Part shown: piece by piece, positions 57,313 to 64,000 of the stretch
Numbering within the stretch: position 1 is the first letter of the stretch
Layout: each line of letters begins with the position of its first letter
Assembly (NCBI RefSeq): GCF_914767665.1
Contig: NC_059507.1
Location: forward strand, 12,214,001-12,278,000
Source: Harmonia axyridis
Taxonomy: Eukaryota > Arthropoda > Insecta > Coleoptera > Coccinellidae
DNA: 64,000 nucleotides
Direction of reading: 5' to 3'
The notes under the pieces: generated by a model
What the model saw: the letters and a program-made list of their open reading frames with translations, nothing else
Told to the model about the DNA's origin: nothing
Database searches by the model: none
Translations under genes and position numbers: made by a program

Positions 57313-58438
57313 AAATGTTCAAGATGTCAAAATTTATTAAAACGAAACAAGGAGTATATAGTCGTAAGTAGATAGTAATGAGATTTTCTATCAATTCTTA
57401 ACATGCATTGAGGACTCCACGATTTAACGAATTTTATTCGATCTAATTGAGTATGTTGAATTATCCGAATCTGAAGTAGTACCTTCAGATCGTTCACTTT
57501 GAAACATATTTTTTTTTCAAAATCTCGAAAATATTTTTTTAATGGAATTTGTAAAAAGTGAATGAAATTTTCACTCTCAGTTTAATTCATTTGTAATCTG
57601 AAATCTGAATTAAATTACCTCCACGTAATCCAGTCAATTTCTGCTCACATGTGCCCCTTAACGGAAAGTTATGGGGTAGTTTTGATTTCTTCGATCGTAT
57701 GTATTTTTTTGGGTGCTGAATCCGAATCTGGAGTTTAGCACCGAAATTTCGTGAAAGAACATTAAAAAAAATACAAAAAAAATTTCATCCTCTGGGGTTT
57801 TCTTCCATCAAGCTTTTTGTCCGATAAACCTGGCTCAAACGATAGTTCAAAATTGGCGTATTATATATATATATATCTCTGCTAAAACCCAGTTGATGGG
57901 GTAGTTTCAATTTCTTCAATTTATTTTCTTTGTTTCTGGGGTGCAGAATTCGAATCTGAAGTTTGCCACCAAAATTTCATGATAATACACTGAAAAAAAT
58001 GCAAAAAAGGTGAAAATTTTCATTTTTCGCCAGTTTTTTGTATATAAACTTTCTACACCTAAATTTGAATTTGAGTAATCTGTTGTATAAAAACAACGAC
58101 GGTATTTATTTCCTGAATATATTCATAGGAGTCGATGTAAATAATTAAACTAAATTTCAAAAAGTAAAATGCTTTTTTCTCAAAACATTCTTGTGAAATA
58201 AAACTAGTGAATGGGTTAGCTCTCATGAAGTTGATATATTTAAAAAGAAAAACAGTAGACTTTTTATAATATGTAAATAAAATCAAATGTACTTGTTCTT
58301 TTCTGTTTTTTCATATGGTTAAATATATATGTTATAATAAATATGATTATGGTTATGTCAAGCACTTTTATTCGCATTATTTTCTTGAACCAGTAGCATA
58401 TACAGAGAACGAGTTTGATATTTTTACTATATCATGTA
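57313..58438. other. non-coding stretch with diverged tandem repeat
   Basis: Two diverged copies of a block starting ATGGGGTAGTTT and ending CACCRAAATTTCRTG lie at about 57670-57755 and 57893-57982. Otherwise no frame is seen. It may belong to the TE that ends at 57275. Confidence 0.5.
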
Positions 58439-59990
58439 CAGGGTGGGCAAATTTCGATGTTTTAGCACTACAACTTTTGAACCAGAGGAGATAGACAAAA
58501 TCTGATACCCACTTCTCGATCTCTTTTTCTGAGAAACTAACAAGGGTAGTATTCATTTTTGGCCACCTTCTTTTGTTTTCGAGTTATAAGCGAAAATTGG
58601 AAAAATTGCGATATCGAAAAACATTTATATCTCCGCTAATACTGATGATAGAGCTCTGAAATTAAAACATTATACAGGCACTTTTTCACGTAGAACCCAG
58701 TGGCGTGCTCGTATTTTCAAAAGGGTTTTTAATTACGAAGCTATGACCCAAAGTTATGTTTTTTTAAATGGGAACACTAGATTTTTGTGCCATTTTCTGA
58801 AAGCTTAATTTTTCCTGATTTCAAAAATATATAACATCGTATGATTCGTATCAAAATAAATAACAGAAAATGGTCAAAAACCTTTTTTTACTTAAGAGTC
58901 TCAATATTTCTATGGTTTCAACTGTTGATGAGCCTTCCTTTAACAAGAGCAGTGTCCTTCCGTCAATCTGATTATTTCTATGCTTTTCACTTATTTCTAC
59001 AAAATTCGAATCTATATTTATTTTATACGAATAGTTTCGAAAAGATAAACGAACTTGGAAAAAGTTTCCTAGGTAGCTTGAACACAGTTTCAAATATTCA
59101 TCTATTGAAATATCGAGAAGAGGTGTCGACTGTGCATTGTGCAATTGTTGTCATTATTAGGTTAAATATTATTTCTTGTTTGTCCCTTCGTAATTAAAAT
59201 GTTGAGTTCAATCAGATATGCATTGTTTTATATGCTGTTTAAAATGGATTGGTACTTGTGCGTATTGATTCTGGAGACCTATGTAAATAATCTCCTGATA
59301 CATGCATCTCAATACAACTCTTTCGATTGAAAAATTCTATCTTGTGGTTTCCCCGTTATTTCCAAATCAATTTTTAGATAAAAAATTTATAAAACATATC
59401 TAGATTCGAATTTTGTAGAAATAAATGAAAAGCATAGAAATAATCAGATTGACGGAAGGACACTGCTCTTGTTATAGAAAGCTCACCTTTTCTGTGTTCA
59501 TCAACAGTTGAAACCATAGAAATATTGAGACTCTTAGGTGAAAAGAGGTTTTTGGCCATTTTCTATTATTTATATTGATCCAAATCACACGATGTTATAT
59601 ATTTTTGAAATCAGGAAAAATTAAGCTTTCAGAAAATAGCACAAAAATCTAGTGTTCCCATTTAAAAAAACATAACTTTGGGTCATAGCTTCGTAATTAA
59701 AAACCCTTTTGAAAATACGAGCACGCCACTGGATTCTACGTAAAAAAGTGCCTGTATAATGTTTGAATTTCAGAGCTCTATCATCAGTATTACCGGAGAT
59801 ATAACTGTTTTTCGATTTCGCCATTTTTCCAATTTTCGCTTATAACTAGAAAACAAAAGAAGGTGGCCAAAAACGAAAACTACCCTTTTTAGTTTCTCAG
59901 AAAAAGAGATCGAGAAGTGGGTATCAGATTTTGTCTATCTCCTTTGGTTCAAAAGTTGTAGTGCTAAAACATCGAAATTAGCCCACCCTG
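58439..59990. mobile_element. 1.55-kb foldback element, TA flanks
   Basis: The arms 58439-59024 and about 59375-59990 are near-perfect inverse copies. Both begin CAGGGTGGGC (left) and its inverse GCCCACCCTG (right), flanked by TA (58437-58438, 59991-59992). The loop is about 350 bp. No transposase frame; the short frames in it are mirror images between arms. The TA flank suggests a Tc1/mariner-mobilised foldback MITE. Confidence 0.85.
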
Positions 59991-60685
59991 TACATGCAGG
60001 CACAATAAGCACACTCATTCATTTCTATGAAAAAAATACTTATTTCTCCCATCATCCTTTCGGTATACGCCTTTGTCAGTAGTCATACAGTTTTTTTCGA
60101 GGGAATCATCTCCCATTTCGTTTCTGCGAATATCTAGTATTATAAGACTGTTTTCGGTTTGGACCGCAAATGTACAGTGTGTTTATCAGGAGATCAATCA
60201 TGATGGTACAAAAATGTATTTTTTTATTTTTACAAGTGAATAAACGTTATTATTATTATTATTATCATGAACTTGGACAACTCAAATTCATCAAAACTCA
60301 ATATTTTCAAATTAGAACCTATTTTTTATTATTTCAGTCAATTCTACGTATTAACAGAGGAGTGGTTATTTAAGCAAACCCTAAGTTTACCTAAAACGAA
60401 TACTCCAAGAGTCATCGGGGAAGAACAGCTATATCTAACTGTGTGGAGTAGTCTGTGAATACACAGAAAGAAACTGAAATTCGATGTTTCTTCTTCTTCT
60501 TAATTTTTCGCCATATCGACAACGACATATTATATATTATATTATTATATGTCCTAGTGACTTTTGTATTGTATTTTGACAGTTGGTATGACTGTTACGA
60601 AAATTGACAGATTACGGAATATGAATATGCATCGTACGTTTCGAATTTTGAATTAATTTACAATTACGCATTAAATACGTGAATT

Positions 60686-60790
60686 ATGTCTGACGAAATA
60701 GATTTAACACCACCTGAATTAAGAGAAATTGTGAATAAAGTAGCAAATCATTTCACTTTATCGAAATCATATTATATTGACAATTATTGA
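60686..60790 (+). pseudogene. 34-codon ATG frame, integrase-like start (uncertain)
   Basis: MSDEIDLTPPELREIVNKVA, then NHFTLSKSYYIDNY and TGA. The acidic MSDE start and LSKSYYIDNY resemble the start of tyrosine-recombinase-like TE proteins, from memory only. It is too short to assign. Confidence 0.25.
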
Positions 60791-61027
60791 CGTTTGTTGA
60801 AATTTGATAGGATTGGAAGTCATTATAGACAACCACAAAACTAAAAATATAACCGAAAACGATGCTGTAATGAGTTCATTACAGCACTGTTTTTAGAACT
60901 GTAATGAAGTCATTACGATACTGAAATAGAGAAATTACGTTTAAATACTTAGCCGCGCCAAGGCTCTCGCGCCGTTTGTAGTTGTACAGTGCAGTTTTCA
61001 CTCGAGTTTTGTTTTTATGTCACCATA

Positions 61028-61147
61028 ATGGAAGAAGGCTTCGTGAAAGGACAAAGTGACAATTTGCCTAAAATAGATATATTTGCAGTGATGGTGTTTT
61101 TTTCTTCAAATCCATCTTATGTCAGTGCTGAAATAAAAGGAGTTTAA
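61028..61147 (+). pseudogene. first-exon-like fragment of a SWIM/YqaJ-type TE protein
   Basis: The ATG frame reads MEEGFVKGQSDNLPKIDIF and VFFSSNPSYVSAEIKGV before TAA, and a GTAAGT donor lies at 61154. This resembles, from memory, the start of repetitive insect proteins with a SWIM zinc finger and YqaJ nuclease. The stop before the donor would disable it. Confidence 0.35.
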
Positions 61148-62040
61148 CTTTTCAAGTAAGTATCTACTTTTGAGTTTGCTTCATCATGGTTCAACTTATA
61201 ACGATGATTTATTTAAAAAATGTTTCATAAACAGTTTGTAGTTGAGTACTGGTTGTTGAAGTCTATCAATGGCAAAACATATTTATGTGAGGAGTAAAAA
61301 GTAAAAAGAGAAAAAAGTAATTTAGATGTATGTATATAGTAAGTTATTTCAGCCATCGTGTAACGAACAAAACACGACACGAACGACACAAGTTATTGTA
61401 CACCATTGAATTCGTAAGCACTCTGCGAATACCAGTCGTCTAGTGTGTGACGTCACGACACTTACACGTACTATGAAATTATTCTTCCAAGCGCAACTTC
61501 AAAGTCCCATAACTTTTTCATTTCTAGAGATATTTCAATGATTTTTCCACATTTTTGTTTCATTTTACTTAAATTTTTAGAATGAATCCTTAACAAAAAA
61601 ATGAAAACTAGTCCATTCACAAAATGCACTATTTAATTACAACGAGACTTGCAAAAGGAAAAAGAAGATCAATAAAAATATCTCAAGTTTGTTGGAATCT
61701 GTGATTCCAACAACTATAATAAAGTACTTCAATTTAGTTCACTCTTGTTTTCAATAAATATTAATTGTAACTGTGCAATTATTGAAAACAAGAGAAGGCA
61801 GTTTCGTTGTTTGATTTTTTGTATTTTCAGAAAAAAATGTATAGCTACCAAAAATCTTTCAAAAAAATAAAAATTTTCTTTAAATAAAACACGAAACGAT
61901 TAGTGATTATTTCATTCAAGGTATTTATTTATATTCATAATAATTCAGTAATTCAAACTGTTTATTTATGAATGAACATTTCTTTTTCCAATTAATGATC
62001 GTGTAGTAGGGTGAGCAAAAGTTAAAAAATATGAAGATAT

Positions 62041-62977
62041 TCAAGGTTTAGCAGTCACCTGCTCTATAAAAGCCAGAAAGGATAGCACTCTTTGTAATAC
62101 CTGAAACAAATACTGTAAATTTCACTCTATGGTTTATTGCCCATATTCAACGCAATATAGGTACCTCGACATGTGAAAAAAAATTAATAAATATCAACAT
62201 TCCTGCAGCAGGATTTGGTTATTCATTCCGAAATCCGTATGAAAATTTAAAATACTGCTACTACTGGGTGTGCCATTCCAGATTAGAAAGTAGTAGTCTA
62301 TTTCCGGTACAACCGGAAGTTGTAGATTTCCGGGAGAAAGATCATTGTCTCAAACCCCAATATGCAAATTTGCAGCACAAAATTATGATTAGTTTTCCAT
62401 AAAAATCTTATAGTCCATGTATATGTTTTTTTATCTAGATATTATCAGATATTTTTAGATATTTAATAATAACCCAAGAATTATTGAAGTGAACAACTAC
62501 AAATATCTAAGAAAAAACAAACTCATAAAGAAACGATGACTGATTGCAGGGAAAATGAAGTTTAGATGGCAAAGGAGTGATTTAAGCTGGTAGCTACAGA
62601 AAATGAAAAATGTTTTGCATAATAAAATTCTAAAATTGGAGAATATTGAAGACGAATTTAAAAATTTTATATTTGACCGAGAATCATTCGAACAAGACGC
62701 GTTTATTCTAGATGATATAGGTACATTTTTAATAATATATTATCATTGTGCATTTTAAACTATATCGAAATCTGACAATGTCTATATATCCACGTTTGGG
62801 TTTAGACTTTAATTCGATACTTACAAGTACTATTAGATTATTATTTAAATTCACACCCAAGCTATTGATAGCTACTGGTTCTCTTGAATGTAATAAGAAT
62901 ATTTGGTAGTTCACCTTGTTCGATTGATTCCATAAATACCATGGGCACTGACATAAGTCACGATGAAGATTATCACA
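62041..62977 (-). CDS. odorant receptor beta3, last two exons
   Basis: Exon 62825-62977 (51 codons, acceptor TTTCAG, donor GTAAGT) reads CDNLHRDLCQCPWYLWN and FLLHSREPVAINSLGVNLNN. Exon 62041-62100 (19 codons plus TGA) reads VLQRVLSFLAFIEQVTAKP. Both are phase 0 and open. The pattern matches alpha at most positions of the CPW and SREPVAI region, so alpha and beta are paralogous subfamilies. This is the best-preserved beta unit. The 720-bp intron between the exons shows no TE that I recognise. Confidence 0.82.
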
Positions 62978-63587
62978 CTGAAAACAAAGTTTTTGTCATT
63001 GTTTGAAACATTTTGATCATTCACTTCCTGATTAAAAATGAAAGTCTACTAAATATCATCAGATTATTGGACAGTTTCAATTTTTACAGTTTTTCGAATG
63101 AATTTTTTTTAATTTCATTCTTTATTTTCATCCTTTCATCTCTAATTGAATTTCATTCGAAATTTAGGATAAGAATTCTGAATACAAACTGATTCTGCTC
63201 GTCATTTTGTGCATATAGCTCCTACTTCAATATTTGTTTTTTCAACGATTTTAGATTTTACACTGTCTGAAATAAAGATAAACTGAGTGAACTATTCAAA
63301 AGAATTTCAAGTGTGATTTTCTTGATATACCAAAGTTGACTGAAAATTACACAGAACTTTGATAAACTGATCTATTTTTGATTTCTTCAAATTTATGATG
63401 TATCTTAAATTAACAAAGTTTATTTTTACAAATAACCAGAATTTGACTTTAATTATGATTGATGAATACATTTTGGTTTTTGCTTTTAAATGGAAATTTT
63501 GTGATACCCACCATAAATACCATATCTAGAATAAACTATAATTAAATAATAATAATAATTTCAATTTTCTGTAAGAAAATACTATAC

Positions 63588-63689
63588 CTCATCCATTAAC
63601 ATTTGTCCTGAGTTACAATAGCTACAAGTCAGTAGGACTACTATGACTTGAGTCAATATAACATTGATGATGAATCTAATTCCACGTTC
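63588..63689 (-). CDS. odorant receptor beta3, ERGIR exon
   Basis: A 102-bp exon with acceptor TTACAG and donor GTATAG. It encodes ERGIRFIINVILTQVIVVLL and then CSYCNSGQMLMDE, a membrane helix with the SYCNSG motif, in phase with 62977. It has no stop, unlike beta2 at 48545. The remaining upstream exons should lie to the right of the window; by comparison with beta2 the next one is expected a few hundred bases past 64000. Confidence 0.8.
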
Positions 63690-64000
63690 CTGTAAAAACA
63701 TAATTTAGGGACATCAAAATTAACGAGAAATGCCTATATATTCTTCAATTGGTGAGAAAATGTTTCGAATAAAAAATTTGGCGAAAGCGCTGACTTGGCC
63801 TTAGGAATTTATTGAGCGGTCGTTCATTCATGCTCCCTTGGACACCATTCAGAACTGTATTTATCTAGGACAGGTGTCGGTTATTTTATCAGGATGAGGG
63901 ATTCTGATGATTACGTCCTCTTGGTAGACGGCATAAACATTTGATTAATTATTTTACATTAACCTACCTACAAATTCAATTTCAACCTAGTCGAATCTGT

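Larger units (their letters stand above)
59993..61600. other. TE-derived stretch with two short coding-like frames
   Basis: A TAATAAACG-like tail followed by (TTA)n at 60240-60266 looks like a 3' end of a truncated retroelement. Two ATG frames are listed separately (60686, 61028). Palindromes of the form TGTAATGARKTCATTAC lie near 60865 and 60900. No complete gene. Confidence 0.45.

Noticed and set aside
58841..59197. Frames of 97-118 codons in the foldback element
   Set aside because: They occur as mirror images on both arms and show no protein family; they are by-products of the inverted repeat.
1..64000. tRNA, rRNA or other RNA genes
   Set aside because: No stretch fits a complete tRNA or rRNA; the only Pol III-like hint is the GC-rich block listed as a SINE candidate.

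Overview
The window looks like insect nuclear DNA. It is AT-rich, has small GT-AG exons, and carries several partial copies of a 7tm_6 (insect odorant receptor, OR) gene, a family confined to insects. A beetle is a reasonable guess, but nothing here proves the order. Apart from the OR exons, almost every recognisable coding stretch belongs to a transposable element (TE).

Layout. 1-7221 is a minus-strand Ty3/Gypsy LTR retrotransposon whose distal LTR runs off the left edge; pol is open and gag is broken. 7222-26998 holds OR unit alpha1 (exons 9116-9417 and 18076-19534), whose one intron has been stretched to about 8.7 kb by a PIF/Harbinger-type element, two MITEs, a Jockey-type remnant and a near-complete CR1-group retrotransposon. 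26999-27058 is a lone terminal exon of a second OR type (beta1). 28180-48490 repeats the same arrangement: OR unit alpha2 (28913-29214 and 31243-32702) with a shorter TE-filled intron, a DD41D-like mariner, and two head-to-tail R4/Dong-like retrotransposons in (TAA)n. Broken OR unit beta2 (48515-51847) follows, holding a long-inverted-repeat DNA element with a nested 1-kb element. Then come a piggyBac remnant (52058-53329), a second decayed CR1-group element (53905-57270) and a 1.55-kb foldback element (58439-59990). OR unit beta3 (62041-63689) is intact as far as it is seen and continues past the right edge.

Evolutionary reading. Alpha and beta ORs alternate on the minus strand, and alpha1-beta1 is paralogous to alpha2-beta2, so a receptor pair was duplicated as a block and then eroded. 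Because each copy serves as an empty-site allele for the other, several TE insertions can be delimited to the base and shown to postdate the duplication. The foldback MITE at 11675 (TA duplication), the PIF-type element at 9818 (TTA), the CR1-group element at 13526-18062, the mariner at about 35478 and the DNA element at 19800 are all present in one copy only. I found no RNA genes, CRISPR arrays or host genes other than the ORs. The N-terminal exon(s) of alpha1 and alpha2 could not be identified.
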